This document shows positions 1 to 6,087 of a stretch of DNA of 11,625 bases, piece after piece. The notes beneath the pieces are model-generated. The model did not search any database. It was not told the origin of the DNA and worked only from the letters and a program-made list of their open reading frames with translations. The position numbers were made by a program, and so were the translations under genes. Position 1 is the first letter of the stretch. Every line of letters starts with the position of its first letter. This DNA is from JASFYU01 sp045046905 (lineage in GTDB: Bacteria; Bacteroidota; Bacteroidia; Flavobacteriales; Flavobacteriaceae): NCBI GenBank assembly GCA_045046905.1, contig JASFYU010000195.1, positions 1-11,625 on the forward strand. The letters run 5' to 3'.

Positions 1-64
1 CTTTGACACAAATTTATATGCATCATCTTCCATTTTTGTTGCAAACTTAAAGAGACTTTAACAT

Positions 65-1261
65 ATGAATCTTCACGAGTATCAGGGAAAAGAAATTTTA
101 GCAAGTTTTGGCGTACGAATACAGCGTGGGCTGGTTGCGCATAATGCAAAAGAAGCCGTTGAGGCTGCAAAGCAATTGACTGCCGAGACAGGAACGGCAT
201 GGCACGTAATCAAAGCGCAGGTGCATGCTGGCGGAAGAGGAAAAGGAGGAGGTGTTAAACTGGCCAAAAACCTTAATGAAGTCGAGGAAATTGCAGGAAA
301 TATTATCGGGATGAACTTAATTACTCCTCAGACCTCTGCTGAAGGAAAAAAAGTACATCAGGTATTGGTTACTGAGGATGTGTACTATCCAGGAGATAGT
401 GACACCAAAGAATTTTATATGTCAGTTTTGCTAGATAGAAGTAAGGGGCGAAATATGATTATGTACTCTACAGAAGGGGGTATGGATATAGAGGAGGTCG
501 CAGACAAGACACCACATTTGATTTTTAATGAAGAAATTGATCCATCGACAGGTTTGCTGCCCTTTCAGGCGAGAAAAATCGCTTTCAATCTTGGGCTTTC
601 TGGTACTGCTTTTAAAGAAATGACGAAGTTTGTTACAGCTCTTTATCGGGCATATGTTGAAAGCGACTCCAATATGTTTGAAATAAACCCAGTGCTAAAG
701 ACGTCAGATGATAAGATTATGGCGGTAGATGCTAAAGTGTCTATTGATGATAACGCCTTGTACCGCAGAAAACAATATGCTGAAATGCGCGATTTAAGAG
801 AAGAAAACCCTATTGAGGTTGAGGCGCGGTCAGTTGGCTTGAGTTATGTGGACCTTGATGGCAATGTTGGTTGTATGGTAAACGGTGCGGGTTTGGCTAT
901 GGCTACAATGGATTTGATAAAAATGGCTGGAGGCGAGCCGGCCAACTTTTTAGACGTAGGAGGTACTGCCGATGCAAAACGAGTAGAAGAAGCCTTTCGG
1001 ATTATATTAAAAGATTCTGCCGTTAAAGCGATATTGATAAATATTTTTGGAGGCATAGTGCGCTGTGATCGTGTGGCCCAAGGTGTTGTAGATGCATACA
1101 AGAATATGGGAGACGCAATCAAAGTACCTATCATAGTGCGTTTACAAGGTACTAATGCTGAGTTGGCAAAAGAAATCATTGATAATTCAGGCTTGGCGGT
1201 ACACTCTGCGGTACAATTTCAAGAGGCGGCCGACATTGTAAAAGAAGTGCTTCAGAATTAG
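65..1261 (+). CDS. sucC: Succinyl-CoA synthetase (ADP-forming) beta subunit
   Basis: With the alpha subunit SucD, this protein converts succinyl-CoA, ADP and phosphate to succinate, CoA and ATP in the TCA cycle, in the cytoplasm. The 398 residues match the family length (about 390). The ATP-grasp half carries K50 and the glycine-rich GGRGKGGG (56-63). The Mg-binding pair is N208 (in FEINPV) and D222 (in DAKV), with the same 14-residue spacing as in E. coli. The C-terminal CoA-ligase half has NGAGLAMATMD, GGEPANFLDVGG and the phosphate-loop motif GGIVRCD (329-335). The ATG at 65 opens directly into MNLHEYQGKEIL, the usual family N-terminus, so the start is secure; there is no strong Shine-Dalgarno site. 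No sucD follows. A strong terminator lies 27 bases after the stop, so it ends its transcript alone. Identification is firm. Confidence 0.97.
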   Translation: MNLHEYQGKEILASFGVRIQRGLVAHNAKEAVEAAKQLTAETGTAWHVIKAQVHAGGRGKGGGVKLAKNLNEVEEIAGNIIGMNLITPQTSAEGKKVHQVLVTEDVYYPGDSDTKEFYMSVLLDRSKGRNMIMYSTEGGMDIEEVADKTPHLIFNEEIDPSTGLLPFQARKIAFNLGLSGTAFKEMTKFVTALYRAYVESDSNMFEINPVLKTSDDKIMAVDAKVSIDDNALYRRKQYAEMRDLREENPIEVEARSVGLSYVDLDGNVGCMVNGAGLAMATMDLIKMAGGEPANFLDVGGTADAKRVEEAFRIILKDSAVKAILINIFGGIVRCDRVAQGVVDAYKNMGDAIKVPIIVRLQGTNAELAKEIIDNSGLAVHSAVQFQEAADIVKEVLQN

Positions 1262-1287
1262 TTACTGATAGTATTGAATATAATTAG

Positions 1288-1316
1288 AGGCCGTATGTTA
1301 AAATACGGCCTTTTTT
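1288..1316 (+). terminator. Rho-independent terminator of sucC
   Basis: A perfect 9-bp stem, AGGCCGTAT (1288-1296) with ATACGGCCT (1303-1311), encloses a 6-base loop and runs into six T (1311-1316). It sits 27 bases after the sucC stop. Confidence 0.93.
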
Positions 1317-1720
1317 ATTCCCACCAGCGGGTTTAAGCCACCTATGCAGGCAGGGGGTCCTGATGCCCAGCTACCACTGGTTTACATCGAAATATTAACC
1401 ATTTTTTCTTTTTAATGTCTCGTATGCCTGACGGCAAAGGCCAGGATTGCGTCGAGGTAGTTTAATCTGCAAGTGAGTTTAATTTGGAGTTTTTCATCGA
1501 GTTTGTTTATTTTATTTTTTTATGTGACTAGAGGCTTTAAGCTGTGGTTAAATGTGCGATATACCTTGGTTTTAACTCATTTTCTCCTCTATTTTATATT
1601 GTGCTATTCAAGGCTACACATTGGTAAAAATTTGTTAAAATCAGTGGTCAATGTAACAATCTGGTTTCTACGGCGTCTTTTAAGTAATTCATCAATCAAT
1701 TAATTAAAAACAAATACGTC
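1317..1720. other. 404-base spacer with two GC-rich islands
   Basis: No convincing gene is seen here. Two GC-rich patches, 1321-1380 (about 63% G+C) and 1421-1460 (about 60%), are separated by a 40-base stretch of about 20% G+C. ACCAGCGG (1323-1330) can pair 7 of 8 with CCACTGGT (1374-1381), and TGCC/GGCA (1425-1436) forms a small hairpin. The rest (1461-1720) is AT-rich and includes a GTG-started open frame (1473-1703) that reads as a low-complexity hydrophobic peptide and is not believed. The promoter of the secreted-protein gene at 1721 must lie in this stretch, but I find no good match to the Bacteroidota TTTG / TAnnTTTG pattern. Confidence 0.5.
1324..1345 (+). repeat. Intergenic palindromic repeat, decayed copy
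   Basis: These 22 bases match 3740-3761 at 19 positions (CCAGYGGGTTTAASCCACYTAT in combined code). Each of the three differences breaks a base pair of the palindrome that is intact in the other copy, so this one looks decayed. Both copies lie behind a terminator, after sucC and hsp20 respectively. It is probably a dispersed intergenic repeat family, but only two copies are visible. Confidence 0.45.
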
Positions 1721-2059
1721 ATGAGAAAAATTAGTTTAGTTTTAGTAGCTGCGATATTACTATCTGTAGGAAATGTAATGGCCAATGATTCTGAGAAAAA
1801 GAATCCACCAAAGAGCTTGTCTGCTCAAATAGGTGAGATGTTAAATCGTAATAATTTTATTTTTAAAAAGAGTAATCTAGTCGCGGATGTTCGTTTTACG
1901 TTGAATAATGCTAAGGAAATAGTTGTTTTGTCTGTAGATACTAATGATTTTGTACTTGAAAAGTTCGTAAAAGGCAGGTTAAACTATAAGAAGGTTGATT
2001 TGGTATCCTATAAAGAAGGCAAGATATATACGATACCCGTTAGGGTTAGGGTTTTGTAA
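1721..2059 (+). CDS. Small secreted protein of unknown function, possible TonB-C-like fold
   Basis: This is a 112-residue protein with a clear Sec signal peptide: MRK, a hydrophobic core ISLVLVAAILLSVG, and a cleavage site after V-M-A21. The mature part (about 91 residues, lysine-rich) should sit in the periplasm or outside the cell. After a linker (KKNPPKSLSAQI) come VRFTLNNAKEIVVLSV (57-72) and a C-terminal GKIYTIPVRVRVL. The order of strand, turn, strand, helix (LEKFVKGRLNYKK), then final strand resembles the TonB C-terminal pattern of a short secretory domain. This is a resemblance in layout only; no TonB anchor or proline spacer is present. The gene stands alone, 405 bases from sucC, with a terminator directly behind it. 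Similar small exported proteins occur in flavobacteria as far as I recall, without assigned function. The coding call is good; the function is open. Confidence 0.8.
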   Translation: MRKISLVLVAAILLSVGNVMANDSEKKNPPKSLSAQIGEMLNRNNFIFKKSNLVADVRFTLNNAKEIVVLSVDTNDFVLEKFVKGRLNYKKVDLVSYKEGKIYTIPVRVRVL

Positions 2060-2076
2060 GCTAGTTAAAAAGGTAA

Positions 2077-2119
2077 AAATCCTGAATACGATGATTGTCG
2101 AATTCAGGATTTCTTTTTG
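2077..2119. terminator. Two-way terminator between convergent genes
   Basis: An 11-bp perfect stem, AAATCCTGAAT (2077-2087) with ATTCAGGATTT (2102-2112), is followed on the + strand by TCTTTTTG (2112-2119). On the - strand it runs out into TT-A-CC-TTTTT (the A-runs at 2067-2076). It serves the secreted-protein gene on + and the DUF1456 gene on -; the stop codon of the latter (2104-2106) lies inside the stem. Confidence 0.85.
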
Positions 2120-2469
2120 TTTTTATATTTGACGTTGCTGATATCGGTATTCATTCGGCTTCGCTGTTGCGATTTAAAATCAGGTCTTTTGTATGTAGCC
2201 TCTGTCTTGGTTTTGGGCCTAGCAAGCGCCTCACTTGGTTTTTTTGGATTTTCTTTGGTGCCTCTTAAGTGTAAGACTAGGCCGTTTAGGAAATTTCGTA
2301 AAATCTGATCCCCGCATTCCACATAATTGGGATGATCTTCTTTTCTGAAAAATGCGCCCAATTCACTTTTAGATATTTTAAAATCGACTAACGCAAGTAT
2401 TTCTACAATTTCATCATCACGCAACATTAAAGCTACTCTTAACTTTTTGAAAATATCATTATTATTCAT
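2104..2469 (-). CDS. DUF1456 family protein, single repeat with basic tail
   Basis: Residues 1-72 are one DUF1456 (YehS-type) repeat: MNNNDIFKKLRVALMLRDDE, then EIVEILALVDF, FFRKEDHPNYVECGDQILR and NFLNGLVLHLRG. E. coli YehS and many relatives carry two such repeats in about 155 residues. Here there is one, most like the second YehS repeat, followed by a disordered tail of about 50 residues rich in K, R and S that ends KYKNKKKS. Nothing resembling the missing repeat lies upstream (2470-2596), so this is a short form rather than a recent truncation. The molecular function of the family is not established. The ATG at 2467-2469 opens directly on the conserved MNNNDI. The gene converges with the secreted-protein gene and diverges from the TerB-like gene. 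Confidence 0.88.
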   Translation of the reverse strand: MNNNDIFKKLRVALMLRDDEIVEILALVDFKISKSELGAFFRKEDHPNYVECGDQILRNFLNGLVLHLRGTKENPKKPSEALARPKTKTEATYKRPDFKSQQRSRMNTDISNVKYKNKKKS

Positions 2470-2596
2470 TGTAGTTCTGTTTTTAGCAAGGTATTACAAA
2501 AAAATCATTGAGGATACCTATGGCCCGTATTTGGGTGTTAATTATACGAAACTGTAGTTTTTAAAGTTATGGTATCAACTCTAAATTATACTACAG
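2470..2596. promoter_or_regulatory. Divergent promoter region with inverted repeats
   Basis: These 127 bases must drive both the DUF1456 gene (-) and the TerB-like gene (+). Two inverted repeats are visible. AGGTAT (2489-2494) pairs with ATACCT (2514-2519) across 19 bases. CTGTAGT (2552-2558) pairs with ACTACAG (2590-2596), ending right at the ATG of the TerB-like gene, with AGTT/AACT (2565-2580) nested inside. The second could fold as a leader hairpin next to the start codon. No clear -33/-7 boxes were found; regulation is inferred from position only. Confidence 0.4.
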
Positions 2597-2998
2597 ATGA
2601 GTTCCTATTATGAAAAGTTGAGTATTTTGTCTGAAATGATTTCTTTTGCTAAAGTAGATAATATCGTAAAAGATGTTGAATACAATTTCTTGTTAGGTGT
2701 TGCGGCCCAATTAGGTATTGATCGAAATTTGTTCGATTCTTTATTCGAAAAGGAGGTCGAACATCGTATTCCGAAATCTCAGGCTGATCGTATTCTGCAA
2801 TTTCATCGCCTGTTGTTATTAATGAATGTTGATGGGGTGCAAAAGCTGGTCGAGGTGAATCGTTTGCATAGCATCGGACTTGGTATGGGTTTACCTCCTT
2901 ATGCTATAGAGCAGGTACTTTCCATTATGCATCAATACCCCAATAAGGTGATACCTCCTCATGTGCTTATCGATATTTTCAAGGTGCACTACAACTAG
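2597..2998 (+). CDS. TerB-like (tellurite resistance TerB fold) protein
   Basis: A 133-residue, soluble, predicted all-helical protein without signal peptide or membrane segment. The opening YEKLSILSEMISFAKVDNIV and the following KDVEYNFLLGVAAQLGID have the form of TerB-family helices (first helix, acidic turn, E-x-x-FL...AxxLGI), the part that holds metal-binding acidic residues in TerB. The C-terminal half has LQFHRLLLLMNVDG, a long helix, and HQYPNKVIPPHVLIDIFKVHYN-type ending residues (120s-133). The family is linked to stress and metal responses, but the biochemical role of stand-alone members is unclear, and there are no other ter genes here. The ATG at 2597 follows a leader inverted repeat. 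No terminator is seen before hsp20, 160 bases on, so some read-through is possible. Confidence 0.72.
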   Translation: MSSYYEKLSILSEMISFAKVDNIVKDVEYNFLLGVAAQLGIDRNLFDSLFEKEVEHRIPKSQADRILQFHRLLLLMNVDGVQKLVEVNRLHSIGLGMGLPPYAIEQVLSIMHQYPNKVIPPHVLIDIFKVHYN

Positions 2999-3042
2999 CT
3001 AGGGCTATATTCTTAAATAACGACTTCTAGCACTAAAAAATA

Positions 3043-3117
3043 ATGACATTTAGTCATGATTTCATAGCCGAAACATGACAAAACGACACTTTTGTTTGAT
3101 TGGTACATCATTTGACA
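3043..3117 (+). promoter_or_regulatory. Candidate control region of hsp20
   Basis: Two inverted repeats lie in the spacer before hsp20: ATGAC-ATTTA-GTCAT (3043-3057) and ACAAAA-CGACAC-TTTTGT (3078-3095). The word TGACA occurs three times on + (3044-3048, 3076-3080 region, 3113-3117). Small heat-shock genes are usually tightly regulated, so an operator here is plausible. I could not match it to CIRCE or another named heat-shock element, and no standard promoter boxes were found. Confidence 0.35.
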
Positions 3118-3158
3118 TCATCATACTGAAAGCGAAGTTTAATTAAAAAATATAAGTC

Positions 3159-3584
3159 ATGAGTTTAGTAAGAAGAAATACTATGTTGTTTCCGTCATTG
3201 ATGGGTGAAATCTTTCGACCAGATTGGTTTGGGGGAATGGAGAATTTCAATGAGGATGCACCAGCGGTTAATATCAAGGAGAATGAAAAAGATTTTGAAT
3301 TAGAGTTTGCCGTACCCGGTAGACAGAAAGATGATTTCAAGATTGAAATAGATAACAACGTTCTTACGGTCTCCTCCGAGACCAAGACTGAAGATGAGGC
3401 TGTCGAAGGTAATTATACCAGAAGAGAGTTTAGCATTTCTTCATTCAAAAGAGTTTTTACATTGCCTGAAACTATCGATGAGGACAAAATCAAAGCTTCT
3501 TATGAAAATGGTATGTTGAAATTTAGTTTGCCTAAAAAGAAAGAAGCGTTGCCAAAAGCAAAAAGGTTGATCGACTTGGCGTAA
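3159..3584 (+). CDS. Small heat-shock protein, Hsp20/alpha-crystallin family
   Basis: This is an ATP-independent chaperone that binds unfolding proteins in the cytoplasm and holds them for refolding. At 141 residues it has the usual length. The N-terminal arm (1-33) contains the flavobacterial opening MSLVRRNTMLFPSLMGEIF. The alpha-crystallin domain starts at P35AVNIKE, shows ELEFAVPG (47-54), then DFKIEIDNNVLTVSSE, RREFSISSFKRVFTLPE (88-104) and the closing NGMLKFSLPK (117-126). The short C-terminal tail ends in I138-D-L140, an I-x-L version of the I-x-I motif used for oligomer assembly. The ATG at 3159 is the only sensible start; no strong ribosome binding site is seen. It is followed by its own terminator and is probably monocistronic. 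Confidence 0.96.
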   Translation: MSLVRRNTMLFPSLMGEIFRPDWFGGMENFNEDAPAVNIKENEKDFELEFAVPGRQKDDFKIEIDNNVLTVSSETKTEDEAVEGNYTRREFSISSFKRVFTLPETIDEDKIKASYENGMLKFSLPKKKEALPKAKRLIDLA

Positions 3585-3654
3585 CAGTCTCTATAAGATA
3601 CTGTGTTTAGTTCGGTCATCTTTGGCGGAACTTTTATAAGGGTTGGTTAGTTGT

Positions 3655-3696
3655 AGAAAAGCGCCTCTGAAAAGTCAGGACGCTTTTCTTTTTTTT
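3655..3696 (+). terminator. Rho-independent terminator of hsp20
   Basis: A 9-bp stem, AGAAAAGCG (3655-3663) with CGCTTTTCT (3681-3689), has further internal pairing (CCTcTGA with TCAGG) and is followed by a run of T to 3696. It lies 70 bases after the hsp20 stop. A weaker arm pair, AGTTC (3609-3613) with GAACT (3628-3632) followed by TTTT, lies between. Confidence 0.9.
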
Positions 3697-3739
3697 AACT
3701 ATTTTATTCCTACTTTTATGAACATATAGTGTATTTGGC

Positions 3740-3794
3740 CCAGTGGGTTTAACCCACTTATCAGTGAGTCGAGTATCTCGATAGTAGTCTACTA
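3740..3794. repeat. Cluster of three adjacent palindromes; intact copy of intergenic repeat
   Basis: Three palindromes stand almost back to back: AGTGGGTT-T-AACCCACT (3742-3758), TCGAG-TAT-CTCGA (3769-3781) and TAGTAG-T-CTACTA (3782-3794). The first, with its flanks (3740-3761), matches 1324-1345 at 19 of 22 positions. The element sits just downstream of the hsp20 terminator in non-coding sequence. An overlapping - strand open frame (3634-3825) also covers the terminator and is not believed. It could be a dispersed REP-like unit; genome copy number is unknown. Confidence 0.5.
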
Positions 3795-4013
3795 CAGACA
3801 GGCATTGAGCTAGTTTATTTGGCAAAACTGATTTGTCGAATAAGGAGAAAGTAGTGAGTAAAATAGTCGATTAAAATGTTCAATATCGCAAATATAGGGA
3901 GAAATATAAAATTTAGACTAGTCTAAAAATAAGCCATAAATAATATTAAATCAGTATTTTAAATACAGCTATATATAGTAAAGCACTAAATGGCTATTTT
4001 GGGAGTATATTTT
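3795..4013. other. AT-rich spacer between hsp20 and uvrB
   Basis: No gene is seen. The clearest structure is a perfect 16-base palindrome, TTTAGACTAGTCTAAA (3912-3927). Read on the - strand it is followed by TTTTATATTT, so it could act as a back-up terminator for uvrB. GTATTT-T-AAATAC (3954-3966) is a second, AT-only palindrome and may be chance. Confidence 0.4.
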
Positions 4014-4032
4014 AAAAGAATCTGACAAGATT
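4014..4032 (-). terminator. Weak terminator-like hairpin behind uvrB
   Basis: On the - strand, 7 bases past the uvrB stop, AATCT-TGTC-AGATT (4032-4019) forms a 5-bp stem with a 4-base loop and runs into CTTTT (4018-4014). The stem is short and AT-rich, so efficiency is doubtful; the palindrome at 3912-3927 may complete termination. Confidence 0.35.
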
Positions 4033-4038
4033 ACTTTT

Positions 4039-6027
4039 TTACGCTTGCTCTTGCAACATTTTTATCTCATCTCGTAATTTAGCAGCCTGCATAAAATCTA
4101 GTTCCTTTGCCGCTTTTTCCATGGCCTTTCTTTTATTGCGTATCAATTTTTCAATCTGCTCTTTTGTCAAATATTCCATATCGGGCTCGGCAGCCCTCAA
4201 CTCTTCTTTTTTAAAATGGTATGTGGAAACTGAATTTTTCGCAAGAACACTATCCAGACTTTTATTCAAAGCTTTGGGGGTGATATTATGCTCTGTATTG
4301 TATGCCGTTTGCCGCTCTCTACGATAATTTGTTTCATCAATGGTTTTTTGCATACTGGCGGTAATTTTATCGGCATACATTATTGCTCTTCCATTTAAAT
4401 GTCTAGCTGCCCTTCCGACTGTTTGGGTCAAGGAACGACTGCTTCTCAAGAAACCTTCTTTGTCTGCATCCAAAATGGCGACCAGAGATACCTCGGGTAG
4501 ATCCAGGCCTTCTCGCAATAGGTTTACCCCGACAAGAACATCGAAAATGCCCTTTCTAAGGTCTTGCATTATTTCTACTCGCTCTAGGGTATCTACATCA
4601 CTGTGTATATAACGGCATCTTATATTAATCCGGGCCATGTATTTAGTAAGCTCTTCAGCCATTCTTTTCGTCAATGTTGTGACCAAGGTACGTTCATCTT
4701 TTTCTACACCTTGTTGAATTTCCTCTACTAAATCATCGATTTGGTTCAAACTTGGCCGTACTTCGATAATGGGGTCCAATAAGCCTGTAGGTCTGATTAC
4801 CTGTTCCACGAATACTCCTTGGCTCAATTGCAGTTCATAGTCGGCCGGTGTAGCACTTACATATATGACTTGATTTTGTATCGCTACAAATTCTTCAAAT
4901 TTTAGGGGGCGATTGTCCATCGCCGCAGGCAAACGAAAACCATACTCGACCAAATTTTCTTTTCGCGAACGGTCACCGCCATACATGGCATGCACTTGAG
5001 GAATAGTCACATGGCTTTCATCGACTACCATTAGATAGTCATCAGGAAAATAATCTAACAAACAAAAGGGTCGGGTTCCTGGTTCTCGACCGTCCAAATA
5101 TCTAGAATAGTTTTCGATGCCTGAACAGTAGCCCAATTCACGAATCATTTCAAGGTCAAAATTGGTTCGCTCCTCCAGGCGTTTGGCCTCTAATGGTCTC
5201 CCTATTTCCTTGAAATAAGTGACTTGTTTTGTCAGGTCGTCTTGAATTTGATGAATGGCATTCTGGAGTACGTCCTGTGAGGTTACGAACATATTGGCAG
5301 GATAAATTTTCAAGTTTTCGTAGACCTCGATAATAGTGTTATTGAACGGGTCGAAGGCTTCAATCTCTTCTATCTCATCTCCGAAAAAATGAATACGGAA
5401 GGCATGGTCAGCATAACTGGGAAATATATCTACAACATCGCCTTTTACCCTAAAATTGCCATTTCGAAAATCTGCTGTTGTTCTAGAATACAAGCCTTGT
5501 ACCAATTGATGTAGGAACTTTGTACGTGCAATTACCTGATCTTTTTGAATCGAAATCACATTTTTTTGAAATTCTACTGGGTTTCCGATACCATAAAGGC
5601 ATGAAACCGATGCAACTACCAAAACATCTCTTCTTCCAGAAAGAAGGGAAGAAGTGGCGCTCAATCGTAATTTCTCGATGTCCTCATTAATCGATAGATC
5701 TTTTTCTATGTACAATCCTGATGATGGAATAAAGGCTTCAGGTTGATAATAATCGTAATAGGATACAAAATACTCCACGGCATTCTCAGGAAAAAACTGT
5801 TTGAACTCCGAATATAACTGAGCGGCCAAAGTCTTGTTGTGCGCTAGAACAAGGGTGGGGCGTTGTACCTCTTCAATTACATTGGCGACGGTAAACGTCT
5901 TTCCTGAACCTGTTACGCCCAACAATGTTTGATAGCGCTCATTGGTATTCATGCCCTCGACCAATTGCCTTATAGCTTCAGGTTGGTCACCTGTGGGCTT
6001 AAAATCTGAAACAATCTTGAATTTCAT
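4039..6027 (-). CDS. uvrB: Excinuclease ABC subunit B (UvrB)
   Basis: This is the central damage-verifying helicase of nucleotide excision repair. It receives damaged DNA from UvrA and, with UvrC, makes the dual incision. The 662 residues compare with 673 in E. coli. Visible motifs: Walker A GVTGSGKT (37-44); the beta-hairpin that clamps DNA, with YYDYYQPEAF (Y90, Y91, Y93, Y94); Walker B DESH (336-339); the helicase part VIYVSATPADYEL; GVNLLREGLDLPEVSLVAIL; and QTVGRAARHLNGRAIMYAD. The C-terminal UVR motif (about 623-662, with AKELDFMQAAKLRDEIKML) is the UvrC contact. All key residues are present and the gene is intact. The ATG at 6025-6027 gives the usual N-terminus MKFKIVSDFKPTGDQPEAI. A broken T9SS gene lies 60 bases upstream on the same strand with no terminator between. 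Confidence 0.98.
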   Translation of the reverse strand: MKFKIVSDFKPTGDQPEAIRQLVEGMNTNERYQTLLGVTGSGKTFTVANVIEEVQRPTLVLAHNKTLAAQLYSEFKQFFPENAVEYFVSYYDYYQPEAFIPSSGLYIEKDLSINEDIEKLRLSATSSLLSGRRDVLVVASVSCLYGIGNPVEFQKNVISIQKDQVIARTKFLHQLVQGLYSRTTADFRNGNFRVKGDVVDIFPSYADHAFRIHFFGDEIEEIEAFDPFNNTIIEVYENLKIYPANMFVTSQDVLQNAIHQIQDDLTKQVTYFKEIGRPLEAKRLEERTNFDLEMIRELGYCSGIENYSRYLDGREPGTRPFCLLDYFPDDYLMVVDESHVTIPQVHAMYGGDRSRKENLVEYGFRLPAAMDNRPLKFEEFVAIQNQVIYVSATPADYELQLSQGVFVEQVIRPTGLLDPIIEVRPSLNQIDDLVEEIQQGVEKDERTLVTTLTKRMAEELTKYMARINIRCRYIHSDVDTLERVEIMQDLRKGIFDVLVGVNLLREGLDLPEVSLVAILDADKEGFLRSSRSLTQTVGRAARHLNGRAIMYADKITASMQKTIDETNYRRERQTAYNTEHNITPKALNKSLDSVLAKNSVSTYHFKKEELRAAEPDMEYLTKEQIEKLIRNKRKAMEKAAKELDFMQAAKLRDEIKMLQEQA

Positions 6028-6034
6028 TTTTTAA

Positions 6035-6066
6035 AAATACAAAAGATGGTGGTTTAAATACAAAAG
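6035..6066 (-). promoter_or_regulatory. Direct repeat upstream of uvrB
   Basis: The 11-mer AAATACAAAAG occurs exactly at 6035-6045 and 6056-6066, 21 bases apart start to start (two helix turns), between 8 and 39 bases before the uvrB ATG. On the coding (-) strand it reads CTTTTGTATTT. The TTTTG cores recall Bacteroidota promoter boxes, but the spacing does not fit the -33/-7 arrangement. Either a promoter or a binding site for a protein is possible. Confidence 0.35.
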
Positions 6067-6087
6067 GAAAACAATATTTTATTAGGT

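Noticed and set aside
1..64. Promoter for sucC with TTTG at 2-5 and CATTTTTG at 31-38
   Set aside because: The boxes resemble the Bacteroidota -33/-7 pattern, but the gap between them is 25 bases, too long, and the second box has a mismatch at its first base.
1473..1703. 76-residue + strand open frame, hydrophobic peptide
   Set aside because: GTG start, low-complexity AT-rich sequence, no family resemblance and no start context; it looks like a chance frame in a spacer.
3634..3825. 63-residue - strand open frame
   Set aside because: It runs through the hsp20 terminator stem and the palindrome cluster, and its peptide has no recognisable features.
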